IMG/VR virus record: IMGVR_UViG_3300048930_001405
Coordinates: 1 to 42,503 of that record
Reading direction: 5' to 3' (one strand)
DNA from: a virus
DNA length: 42,503 nucleotides
The position numbers and the translations under genes are program-made. How positions within the stretch are numbered: position 1 is the first letter of the stretch; each line of letters opens with the position of its first letter. This document shows positions 7,072-14,246 of this stretch, piece after piece. The notes under the pieces are model-generated. The model was given only the letters and a program-made list of their open reading frames with translations. It was not told the DNA's origin and searched no databases.

Positions 7072-7950
7072 GTGGATTCCACCGGAAAGCGAAACCGCAC
7101 CGAGACACTCGATGGGCGAGTAGCCGACATGGCTTGCTACCTCCCTGACGAAGACGACTTCGTTGAGGGGGAATACCTTGAGGGTGAGTCGCTCGAGATT
7201 ATGGCCAATGCGGTCATTGAGCACTACGACCGCTTCGAAGATCTCCGGGAAACAGAGTTTGGCAAGATCCGAGTTCGCTACCTCTGGGTAAACGGGGAGA
7301 AGAAGAGCGGCGGTCAACTTGTCTTGGGTTGGTGCCAAAAGGCCAACGGCCTCACAAAGTGGTTCACCGGCGTGGACTACGTGATTGGTATCCAGGTCGA
7401 GGCGCTGAGGCTGCACAGCTTCACAAATTGGCAGCTTGAGGCGCTTCTGTTTCATGAGCTCTGCCACATCGAGATCGAGACGGGCAAGGGCGAGATCAAA
7501 CGTCGCGTTAAGGGTCACGACCAGGAGATCTTCCACGACGAAGTGACGTATTACGGACTTTGGAAGTCATCGCTCGAGCCGACGTACGAAGCTTTCAAAC
7601 AAATGCCGCTCACTTCCAAGATCGCGCATGCCAACAAGAAGGCGGAAAAGTCGCTAGCGGAAATCGATCGTCTCCTGAAGAAGGACGAACCAGCTCCGGC
7701 TAATTCCTCTTCGTCACCCCTTCCCGAGGTCAAGCAATTCAGGGATTCGATGCAGCGTCTCGCAAACGAAGATGGTTTGACAGTGACGCTGTCCACTCCG
7801 AACCAGTGCGTCTCGATCGGACCAACCAGACGGGTGGTCGACGGCGAGACGTTTGAGCGAGACGAGTTCGGCCGTTACGTGAATCGCGAGACCGGTGAGT
7901 ACCTCGACGTCGCCGATGTTGTGCCCCTCAAAACAGCCGGCGGACGGTAG
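7072..7950 (+). CDS. Putative phage metallopeptidase
   Basis: A 292-residue protein. HELCH (residues 128-132) followed by H149 in KGHDQEIF gives a gluzincin-like zinc site. The surrounding sequence matches the putative phage metallopeptidase domain known from early regions of many phages, whose substrate is unknown. The C-terminal 110 residues contain an acidic Ser/Pro linker and a small beta domain (RDEFGRYVNRETGEY). GTG 7072 is the preferred start because GAGGAG lies about eight bases before it; an upstream TTG lies inside a palindromic repeat. No signal peptide is present, so it acts in the cytoplasm. Confidence 0.8.
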   Translation: MDSTGKRNRTETLDGRVADMACYLPDEDDFVEGEYLEGESLEIMANAVIEHYDRFEDLRETEFGKIRVRYLWVNGEKKSGGQLVLGWCQKANGLTKWFTGVDYVIGIQVEALRLHSFTNWQLEALLFHELCHIEIETGKGEIKRRVKGHDQEIFHDEVTYYGLWKSSLEPTYEAFKQMPLTSKIAHANKKAEKSLAEIDRLLKKDEPAPANSSSSPLPEVKQFRDSMQRLANEDGLTVTLSTPNQCVSIGPTRRVVDGETFERDEFGRYVNRETGEYLDVADVVPLKTAGGR

Positions 7951-7955
7951 CGGTT

Positions 7956-8930
7956 ATGGCTTGGGTTGAGTCACATCAGGAAATTGGCAAGCATCCGAAG
8001 ACCAAGCGAGCCGCTCGATTGGCCGGTGTCAGCATCCCGACCATGGTCGGTCATTTGCATATGGTCTGGCACTACGCGCTCGATTTCGCCGAGTCCGGTG
8101 ATGTGACTCACCTCGAGCCGTGGCAGATCGAAGACGCCGCTATGTGGGACGGTGCTGAGGGCAAATTGCATGCGGCGCTCGTTGAATCGGGATACATCGA
8201 CGTCGATGAAGAAGGCAATCGATCACTTCATCACTGGCATGACTACGCCGGCAAACTGATCGAACGGCGGCGCGTGGATTCCGAACGAAAGCGCAAGCTC
8301 TCCGCGCCAAATCCACCAAAGCGCTCAGGAACTCCTGTCGTCGTCGCCCCGGATTCCACTGGAACTCCAACGGAAATCCATCGGAACTCCGACGGAATTC
8401 CAACAGAAGCCGTACAGAGTCCGTCAGTAACCTTAACCGTTACCACTACCAGTTCAGAAGTACCTCACGGTACTTCTGGCGCTGAAGCGCCGATCGATCA
8501 CCCTGACGATGGAGTTCCAGAACAGCCGACGGACGATACCGGATCCACGAAAGAGCTTCCCGAAAACGGTCCGGCGCAGCGATTGGTCGCCTGGTGGTGC
8601 CGAAAGACGGGCGTCGAGAAACCCGCGAGCTACGGCAAAGCGGTCGGCGCGGCTCGGGACCTGCATGCGGCTGGAATCACGACCCCGGCCCAAGCCGAGG
8701 AGCTGTACGAGTACTGCCTGACGATCCTCAGCGGCGGCATCACGCTAAACGCCATGCTCGCGTCGCTGGACAGCTTCTGGGCGGTAAAGAATCGGCCTCC
8801 GAGAACGCGAGCAGCGCCGATTTCTGCCTTGCCACCACCTCCCCAACCACGCCGAGAAATGGCGAAGAGCGCCGAAGAACTGCATGCACGATCGGCCAGT
8901 TTCATGGCCGGAACCCGAGGTGACACATGA
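7956..8930 (+). CDS. Phage replication protein (initiator/organiser-like)
   Basis: A 324-residue protein. The N-terminal about 100 residues (MAWVESHQEIGKHPKTKRAA, then the strand-helix block ending SLHHWHDYAGK) resemble N-terminal domains of phage replisome-organiser proteins. The middle (about 110-205) is low-complexity Thr/Pro/Ser linker. Residues about 205-300 are helical (AWWCRKTGVEKPASYGKAVG). It sits directly before the DnaC-like loader with a four-base ATGA overlap, the lambda O-P arrangement. The linker-coding DNA carries regularly spaced repeats and hairpins (8328-8491), suggesting that the origin lies inside the gene. The role is inferred mainly from context. Confidence 0.7.
   Translation: MAWVESHQEIGKHPKTKRAARLAGVSIPTMVGHLHMVWHYALDFAESGDVTHLEPWQIEDAAMWDGAEGKLHAALVESGYIDVDEEGNRSLHHWHDYAGKLIERRRVDSERKRKLSAPNPPKRSGTPVVVAPDSTGTPTEIHRNSDGIPTEAVQSPSVTLTVTTTSSEVPHGTSGAEAPIDHPDDGVPEQPTDDTGSTKELPENGPAQRLVAWWCRKTGVEKPASYGKAVGAARDLHAAGITTPAQAEELYEYCLTILSGGITLNAMLASLDSFWAVKNRPPRTRAAPISALPPPPQPRREMAKSAEELHARSASFMAGTRGDT
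8328..8491. other. Candidate phage replication origin inside the replication gene
   Basis: Octamers of the form GGAAnTCC occur at 8361, 8372, 8383 and 8394, exactly 11 bases apart. An identical GGAACTCC occurs at 8328 and a degenerate GGATTCC at 8351. They are followed by a run rich in TAACC/TTACC (8425-8450), a perfect 10-bp hairpin (CAGAAGTACC pairing across TCAC, 8455-8478) and a second 5-bp GC hairpin (8478-8491). One-turn-spaced iterons followed by a melting region and hairpins, placed within an initiator gene, resemble the lambda origin in gene O. Function is inferred. Confidence 0.5.
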
Positions 8931-9730
8931 CCGCCCAACATGCCGCGAGTGGATTCCAGCCGATCGGACGGTCATTGGCCGCGATGCCGGACCGATTCGC
9001 CTCCTTGCGGGAGCGTGATCGTCAGCGCCGCATAGAGGTCATTGCCGAGCATGGCTGGGCCGACGACGTGAACTGCTTGCGATGTGGCGATACCGGCACC
9101 GTGCCGGCCAACGGTGGCGGCGTGTTTCTCTGCGATTGCGACATCGGCGCCGGGATCAAAGCCGTCAAGGATCGTGAGGCGAAGTGGCGCGAAATGATTC
9201 CTCGTCGCTTAGCGGACTACCGGCTCGATACATCGCCACAACCGATCATCGCGGCTGAGCTGAGTCGATGGGTGGCGAGTTCACCATGGCACCGCGGCGA
9301 GAATCTGCTGCTCTACGGTGGCATTGGGACCGGCAAAACGGGACTCGCGATCGGCGCTCTGCGAGCTGCGCACGAGGCCGGCGTTTCGACCGAATTGATC
9401 ATCCTCTCGGACTGGTTGATCAAGCAGCGGCCATCAGGTGCAGGCCTCGTCGAAGAGGACCAGATGGAGATCGCGAGTCAGCCGTCGCTGCTGGTGATCG
9501 ACGACATCGGCACCCAGAAGGATTCGCAGTTCACCTACGAGCGGATCTATGTGCTGATCAACCGGCGGTATCTGGCGATGAAGGCCACGATCGTCACCAC
9601 CAACCACTCCGATCGCAGCGTGCTGAGTACCAGCCTGGGGGAACGCGCGACGAGCCGATTGCTTGAGCAATGTCTGCCGATCGAAGTCGAAGGCCCGGAT
9701 TTCAGGGAAGCACGTTCGGGGAGTCGCTAA
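8927..9730 (+). CDS. DnaC-like AAA+ helicase loader
   Basis: A 267-residue ATPase that would load the replicative helicase on the phage origin. Walker A GGIGTGKT is at 131-138 and Walker B LLVIDD at 188-193. Sensor-1-like TIVTTNHS and an arginine-bearing GERATSRLLEQ segment follow, as in DnaC/IstB proteins. Before the AAA+ domain, C50, C53, C69 and C71 (CLRCG, CDCD) form a zinc-finger-like module, as in many phage loaders. Start ATG overlaps the replication-protein stop (ATGA), giving coupled synthesis. Confidence 0.9.
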   Translation: MTAQHAASGFQPIGRSLAAMPDRFASLRERDRQRRIEVIAEHGWADDVNCLRCGDTGTVPANGGGVFLCDCDIGAGIKAVKDREAKWREMIPRRLADYRLDTSPQPIIAAELSRWVASSPWHRGENLLLYGGIGTGKTGLAIGALRAAHEAGVSTELIILSDWLIKQRPSGAGLVEEDQMEIASQPSLLVIDDIGTQKDSQFTYERIYVLINRRYLAMKATIVTTNHSDRSVLSTSLGERATSRLLEQCLPIEVEGPDFREARSGSR

Positions 9731-9731
9731 G

Positions 9732-10088
9732 GTGGCAAGCTCAATCATCCACGTCTCTGAAATGGCGAACTTTCCTGGCGCGGTCTACATCGGACGCGCC
9801 AACGGGCGCAAAGGCTTGAAGGCCAGCCCGCTTCAAAACACGTTCGTCATAGGGCGAGACGGCACACGGGAGGAGGTCATTGACGACTTCCAAACCCTCT
9901 TCACGAGCAAGGTGGAGAAGGGGTTCCCAGAAATCATCAACGCGCTCATTGATGCCCGTGGCAAGCCGCTCGCGTGCTGGTGCCGGAAGTCCACGCAGCG
10001 CGGCCCAGCCTGTCACGGCGATGTGATCCTCGAGCTGCTTGCCCAATACACCGACGAGCATCTGGTGGCCATGATCGGAGGCCGCTGA
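9732..10088 (+). CDS. DUF4326-domain protein
   Basis: A 118-residue protein. AVYIGRANG near residue 17, the SPLQNTFVIGRDGTRE segment (32-47), LACWCRK (80-86) and ACHGDVILEL (93-102) match the DUF4326 pattern, including its CWC and CHGD signature. The family is widespread in phages and probably folds around these Cys/His residues, but its reaction is unknown. GTG 9732 is the start, with GGGGAG eight bases upstream. It lies two bases past the loader stop and is followed two bases later by the nuclease gene. Confidence 0.85.
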   Translation: MASSIIHVSEMANFPGAVYIGRANGRKGLKASPLQNTFVIGRDGTREEVIDDFQTLFTSKVEKGFPEIINALIDARGKPLACWCRKSTQRGPACHGDVILELLAQYTDEHLVAMIGGR

Positions 10089-10089
10089 C

Positions 10090-10461
10090 ATGCCTCGCAA
10101 GCGACGTGATGTGATCGATGCCAGCGAGTACCACCAGTTTCAGACCGAGGCAGAGTTGCAGCGAGCGATCGTCAACCAGGCGAAGCTCATGCACTTCCTC
10201 GTCTACCACACGAAGTACTCGATCGGCTCTCAGCCTGGCTTCCCGGATCTGATCATCGTCGGCCACGGTGTTGTGCTTGCGGTGGAGTGCAAAGGCCCGA
10301 CGGGCACGGTCTCAGACAAGCAGACCGAGTGGATCCAGAAGCTCACCGAGGCGGGGATTCCGACCTGGGTGGCATTCAGCAACCGCAAAGCGGACTTCGA
10401 CACGATCGTCGAATTCCTGCAAACCAGTTTTCAGCGGTCAGTTCACGTGTCCCGGACATGA
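10090..10461 (+). CDS. VRR-NUC domain nuclease
   Basis: A 123-residue PD-(D/E)XK nuclease. E21 in TEAELQRAIV, D53 in GFPDLIIV, and E66 and K68 in AVECKGP form the catalytic set of the VRR-NUC family, whose members cleave branched or flap DNA. Small stand-alone versions occur in phage replication modules and may process recombination intermediates. Its last residues (HVSRT, then stop) fall inside a copy of the dispersed palindrome, so that repeat sets the C-terminus. Confidence 0.88.
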   Translation: MPRKRRDVIDASEYHQFQTEAELQRAIVNQAKLMHFLVYHTKYSIGSQPGFPDLIIVGHGVVLAVECKGPTGTVSDKQTEWIQKLTEAGIPTWVAFSNRKADFDTIVEFLQTSFQRSVHVSRT

Positions 10462-10490
10462 CCGGGACATTCCCGGACGGTGTCCGGGGA
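10448..10490. repeat. Dispersed palindrome copy 3
   Basis: Units TGTCCCGGACA, CCGGGACA, TCCCGGAC and TGTCCGGG in close succession, spanning the VRR-NUC stop codon and ending just before the ribosome binding site of the next gene. Confidence 0.8.
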
Positions 10491-10500
10491 GGGTAAAGGG

Positions 10501-11208
10501 ATGGTACAGAATCTCAAAGACCGACTCGCCGAGAAACGAGACCATGCCGGCGACTTCCCGGCCAAACGCCGGGAAATCGCCACGCCTGACTATCCTCCAT
10601 GCCTTCAATGTGGAGATCCTGCGATCCGAGGGGTGTACTGCCTGTCATGCACCGAGAAGCGTCGGGCCACCGGAATATTCAAAAAGGCACCCAGCATCGT
10701 CGAGTTCGCCGACGATGAATCGGACACCGATCGGACACAATCTGACACTTCCGATAAATTTCAGCCCGTTCCGCACCACATCTATCTCGAGCAGAAGCGC
10801 TCCGAGGCGATCGCTCAGGCCAGCAGACCCGCTCCTGCGCCCCCACGAGAGGAGCGCCCAACCGCAGCCATCGTCTCCGCTTCTGACGTTCGACCAGCAC
10901 CCCAGGAGCCGAGAACCTTCAGAAATCAGCCTGCCGCAATCGCTCAGGAAGTCGACCTGAGGCGCGTCGACTCGCTTCCGGACGTTGGAGAGAAGACGGA
11001 GCAAATCAATGGGGTCCAGGTGCGGACGATTTGGTACCCAGCGATCAGCCTCGAGCGCGCGTCGGTCGTGGTTGAAGCGGTCCGACCGGCAACGATCGCG
11101 ATCGGCGGCGGATCTGACGGGACTGCCAAGATCAAGGCGCATGAGATCAACATCACGGTCGCGATGATCCGCAATCAAGAGACGTGGTGTCGGTCGGGAA
11201 GAGGGTAG
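10501..11208 (+). CDS. Zinc-ribbon-containing hypothetical protein
   Basis: A 235-residue protein with an N-terminal four-cysteine site (CLQCG and CLSC, about residues 33-50). A long Pro/Ala/Arg-rich disordered stretch (about 95-150) follows, then a C-terminal beta domain (VQVRTIWYPAISLE onward). The start at ATG 10501 is supported by GGAGG eight bases upstream; a GTG at 10480 lies inside the palindromic repeat and is less likely. Unknown role; the cysteine site suggests binding of nucleic acid or protein. Confidence 0.72.
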   Translation: MVQNLKDRLAEKRDHAGDFPAKRREIATPDYPPCLQCGDPAIRGVYCLSCTEKRRATGIFKKAPSIVEFADDESDTDRTQSDTSDKFQPVPHHIYLEQKRSEAIAQASRPAPAPPREERPTAAIVSASDVRPAPQEPRTFRNQPAAIAQEVDLRRVDSLPDVGEKTEQINGVQVRTIWYPAISLERASVVVEAVRPATIAIGGGSDGTAKIKAHEINITVAMIRNQETWCRSGRG

Positions 11209-11212
11209 GGCA

Positions 11213-11410
11213 GTGCCGATTATCGAGATCCGGCGGTATCGCGCCAAATGCGATGGATGCGACCACATCGCAGAGTTTGACGGTCGCAGTCCGATTGATC
11301 TCCTGGAGGGCTGGCAGGTGCTTCCCGAGACCGACCGCTCCCAAGTTGGATGGCAGGGCCGCAAGGTTCTTTGTCCGACGTGTGCGAAGCCGAGTGGAGA
11401 TCAGGACTAA
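11213..11410 (+). CDS. Small zinc-ribbon protein
   Basis: A 65-residue protein with CDGC near residue 13 and CPTC near residue 54, a classic split zinc ribbon, over a short beta-rich body (IEIRRYRAKC). Start is GTG 11213, five bases after the previous stop, with GAGGG nearby as ribosome binding site. Small phage zinc ribbons of this kind are common and mostly uncharacterised. Confidence 0.7.
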   Translation: MPIIEIRRYRAKCDGCDHIAEFDGRSPIDLLEGWQVLPETDRSQVGWQGRKVLCPTCAKPSGDQD

Positions 11411-11673
11411 TGCCGATGTGGGTACAGCTCACCCGCCGGCCCGAAGGGGCGGCGGGTGAGGAGAGCGACTACATCGGATCGAAGGTGATCCCGCTCTTCA
11501 CCAACGAGGGTGAGATGCCGCTGAACGTGAAGCGGCAAACGATCGGATTGCTGGTGCGACCAGGGAAACGAGCGCTGGTCGTCTGGTATCACCCGCTGAC
11601 TGACCTTCTGTCCGGGCCGATTGATGTCCCGGACAGTCCCGGACAGGTGTCCGAAGGGGAGCAAGTTCAATGA
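11410..11673 (+). CDS. Hypothetical protein with repeat-derived tail
   Basis: An 87-residue protein whose ATG overlaps the previous TAA (TAATG). The first 65 residues are beta-rich (IGLLVRPGKRALVVWYHP). The last 20 (LSGPIDVPDSPGQVSEG) are encoded by a copy of the dispersed palindrome, read in more than one phase. No family recognised. It overlaps the HD-domain gene by four bases. Confidence 0.68.
   Translation: MPMWVQLTRRPEGAAGEESDYIGSKVIPLFTNEGEMPLNVKRQTIGLLVRPGKRALVVWYHPLTDLLSGPIDVPDSPGQVSEGEQVQ
11607..11653. repeat. Dispersed palindrome copy 4
   Basis: CTGTCCGGGCC, then TGTCCCGGACA, AGTCCCGGACA and a final GTGTCCG, covering the 3' end of the gene at 11410-11673 in frame. The stop and the next start follow within 20 bases. 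Confidence 0.8.
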
Positions 11674-12152
11674 TCGACTTCGAAGCGCTATCCAGAGCGG
11701 TTGAGGGGATCTACGCGATGCACGGTCGTCTTCGCGAGTACGCCCATATTGAGCGTGTCGCAGCTATGACGAGGGTATCAGGTGATCGCGCAACGGCTTA
11801 TCTGCACGACGTGGTTGAGGATGGACTGCTCACGCTCCCCATGGTTCGGACGACTCTGTACACCGTTGGTGCAGTTGATGACTCGGCGAATTCGGTCTTA
11901 CGGGCAGTAGCAACTCTGACGAGGAGACCATTCGAGTCATATCGCGAGTACATCGACCGAATTGTCGCCTCTGACGACCGCACCGCGATGAGGGTGAAGC
12001 AATTGGATCTCTTCGACCATCTGAGCCCTTACACCCGGCACACACTGGAGCGTGAAAAAGCCGAGCGGTACGTCGGCGCGCTCGAATTGTTGGTCAAAGC
12101 GAGTCTGCCTTGGATAGATCCCGACGTGTCCGGGACAGCTCAGAGTAGGTGA
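11670..12152 (+). CDS. HD-domain hydrolase (SpoT-like)
   Basis: A 160-residue protein. H46-D47 with E50-D51 in AYLHDVVEDGLLT, and D113 in VKQLDLFDHLSP, give the metal-binding pattern of the RelA/SpoT-type HD hydrolase family, with H26 a possible further ligand. Such enzymes remove the 3' pyrophosphate of (p)ppGpp; whether this one does is inference, and other nucleotides are possible substrates. There is no synthetase domain. The C-terminus (DPDVSGTAQSR) runs through a short palindrome copy at 12126-12138. It is the last gene before terminase and overlaps its upstream neighbour by four bases (ATGA). Confidence 0.75.
   Translation: MIDFEALSRAVEGIYAMHGRLREYAHIERVAAMTRVSGDRATAYLHDVVEDGLLTLPMVRTTLYTVGAVDDSANSVLRAVATLTRRPFESYREYIDRIVASDDRTAMRVKQLDLFDHLSPYTRHTLEREKAERYVGALELLVKASLPWIDPDVSGTAQSR
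12126..12138. repeat. Dispersed palindrome copy 5 (single unit)
   Basis: One unit, TGTCCGGGACA, inside the last codons of the HD-domain gene and translated as VSGTA. Confidence 0.7.
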
Positions 12153-12171
12153 ACACAGGAGGTGAACGGCC

Positions 12172-12804
12172 GTGGCGAATAAACGCAGAAGCGGCGCCCG
12201 TGCTGAACGCCTGGCGCTGATCGCCGATGATCTCGCGCTCGACATGACCGTCAGACAGATTGCGGCAAAATACGACATCTCACCGACCCAGGCGCATAAG
12301 GATATTCGCGAGATCAAGGCCGATTGGCTCGCATCTCGCAATGAAGCGGTTGAACAGGCGCGCGCCCAACACAGCGCGCGCCTGGCGCGCTATATCCGCG
12401 AGATGTGGGATGCGTGGTTCGCGTCGAAAGGCGTGCAGATCTCCACGACGGAACGCCAGAAGCCGGGGCCACCGGTGTTTGAGTCGCCGGGGCCAGGACT
12501 CGTGCCAGGTGGATTCATTGCGCCCGATGTTGAAACGCAGGGATCACCGATCACCACGTCAATCATCAAAGAGTCATCGATTAGCCACGGCGACCCGAAG
12601 TACGCCGAACGCATCGCTGATGCTTACGATCAGCTCGCAAAGATCAATGGGCTCTATGCCGCCAAAGAGATCCACCTCAACGTGACGCGCTACCTCGAAG
12701 GGGTCGCTGAAGAGTTAGGCATCGATCCATCCGATCTTCTCGAGCAAGCTGAAGAGGTCGCTGAAACGGCTTGGAAACAATCTGGGGCGACGAGCGGGCG
12801 ATGA
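12172..12804 (+). CDS. terS: Small terminase subunit
   Basis: A 210-residue DNA-recognition subunit of the packaging motor. The N-terminus (about 10-55) is a helix-turn-helix (MTVRQIAAKYDISPTQAHKD). The middle is a helical, then proline-rich linker, and the C-terminus (about 140-205) is helical and acidic, as in oligomerising small terminases. GTG 12172 follows a strong AGGAGGTG. Its gene overlaps the large subunit by four bases. It opens the late operon, and its site of action (pac or cos) was not identified. Confidence 0.85.
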   Translation: MANKRRSGARAERLALIADDLALDMTVRQIAAKYDISPTQAHKDIREIKADWLASRNEAVEQARAQHSARLARYIREMWDAWFASKGVQISTTERQKPGPPVFESPGPGLVPGGFIAPDVETQGSPITTSIIKESSISHGDPKYAERIADAYDQLAKINGLYAAKEIHLNVTRYLEGVAEELGIDPSDLLEQAEEVAETAWKQSGATSGR

Positions 12805-14183
12805 CAAACAAGCCGAAGATCACGATGGAGCTGGCCCAGGCGATCGCAGCAGCGACCCGGGCAAAGGTGCGCCTGGCGAGAGAGGCCGACCCCTGGAAAC
12901 AGATGGCGCGGCACACCGGATGGGTGGATGCCGGTGGAGACGTGCAGGTCTGGAAGTCTCAGCTCGCTCCTCCTGGTGATTGGTCGCTCTGGTTGTTGAT
13001 GGCAGGCCGCGGCTTCGGAAAGACCCGTGTGGGCGCGGAATGGGTGCGTCAGGAGGCGATGAGTGGCTCAGAGGGCATGATCATCAGTTTGGTCGGTCCG
13101 ACGGCTGCTGACGTTCGTGACGTGATGATCGAAGGGGAGAGCGGCATTCTCGCCTGCTGCGAGCGGTACAAGTTCAAAGCCCAGTACCAGCCATCCCGCC
13201 GGCGCATCGTGTTTGGGCATGGAGTGATCGCCAGAACCTACTCAGCCGACGAGCCGGATCGCTTGCGCGGATCTCAGTGCCATCGCGCCTGGTCGGACGA
13301 AGTCGGCGCATGGCGTTATGCCGATGCCTGGGATCAGCTGCAGTTCACGAACCGCTTGCCGATGAAAGACGGCACCAGAGTCAAGCAGGTGGTTACGACC
13401 ACGCCGCGGCCAACAAAGGTGGTCCGAAAGATCCTCGCACGCAAAGGCCTGATCATCACCCGCGGCTCAAGCTATGAGAACCGCGGGAATCTCACGGACG
13501 AATGGTTCGAGGAGGTGATCAAGCCATACGAGGGCACCCGCCTCGGTCGCCAGGAGATTGAGGGCGAGCTGCTGGATGCGCTCGAGGGGGCGCTCTGGAC
13601 ACATGAGCAGCTCGATGCGTTGCGGGTGGAATTTGACGAAAAGCGTGTGTACCGGCGCATCGTCGTTGCGATCGATCCGCCGGCAGGGGATGACTCGAGG
13701 GCAGCCGAATGCGGAATCATCGTGGCCGGCACTGGCGCGGATGGTCACGGCTATGTGATCGCCGATCGGAGCTTGCGCGGTTCGCCGGCGGAGTGGGCCG
13801 CGGCCGCGTGGGCGGCGGCTGCAGAGTTCGATGCCGATGCCCTGGTGTATGAGACCAACATGGGTGGAGCGATGGTTCGCCACACCCTGCAAACGGCGCG
13901 GCCGCAAGGCGGCAAGCCTCGGCGGATGATCGGAGTCACGGCGACCCGCGGGAAGCTCCTGCGAGCTGAGCCCGTGTCCGCGCTCTACGAGCAGGGGCGA
14001 GTGCATCACGTCGGAACGTTCGGAAAACTCGAAGACCAGATGTGCACCTATTTGCCTGAAGAGCAGGCGAAGCGGCGCAAAGAAGAGACTGGAGAAGGGC
14101 AGTCGAGTCCTGACCGGCTCGATGCTGGGGTGTATGCCATATCGAATCTGATGATCGGTCAGGCAACCGGGTACACGGTCTAG
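12801..14183 (+). CDS. terL: Large terminase subunit
   Basis: A 460-residue packaging ATPase and nuclease. Walker A MAGRGFGKTR is at 67-76, Walker B with D166-E167 in HRAWSDEVGAW, and the coupling motif VVTTTPRPT at 197-205. The C-terminal RNase H-like nuclease shows D292 in VAIDPPAG and a late acidic site in SPDRLDAG (about 436-443). It resembles the Terminase_6 family of siphoviruses. ATG overlaps the terS stop (ATGA). Full length and intact. Confidence 0.95.
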   Translation: MTNKPKITMELAQAIAAATRAKVRLAREADPWKQMARHTGWVDAGGDVQVWKSQLAPPGDWSLWLLMAGRGFGKTRVGAEWVRQEAMSGSEGMIISLVGPTAADVRDVMIEGESGILACCERYKFKAQYQPSRRRIVFGHGVIARTYSADEPDRLRGSQCHRAWSDEVGAWRYADAWDQLQFTNRLPMKDGTRVKQVVTTTPRPTKVVRKILARKGLIITRGSSYENRGNLTDEWFEEVIKPYEGTRLGRQEIEGELLDALEGALWTHEQLDALRVEFDEKRVYRRIVVAIDPPAGDDSRAAECGIIVAGTGADGHGYVIADRSLRGSPAEWAAAAWAAAAEFDADALVYETNMGGAMVRHTLQTARPQGGKPRRMIGVTATRGKLLRAEPVSALYEQGRVHHVGTFGKLEDQMCTYLPEEQAKRRKEETGEGQSSPDRLDAGVYAISNLMIGQATGYTV

Positions 14184-14213
14184 GCGAATAAAGCACACTA
14201 TACGATGCTATCC

Positions 14214-14222
14214 TGTCATAAT
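14214..14222 (+). promoter_or_regulatory. Candidate extended -10 promoter before the portal gene
   Basis: TGTCATAAT is an extended -10 element (TG-N-CATAAT) in the 63-base AT-richer gap between terminase and portal, the longest gap so far in the late operon. There is no good -35. It could boost structural-gene expression. Confidence 0.3.
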
Positions 14223-14246
14223 TGACGGCGACAGGAGGTTCTCCCC

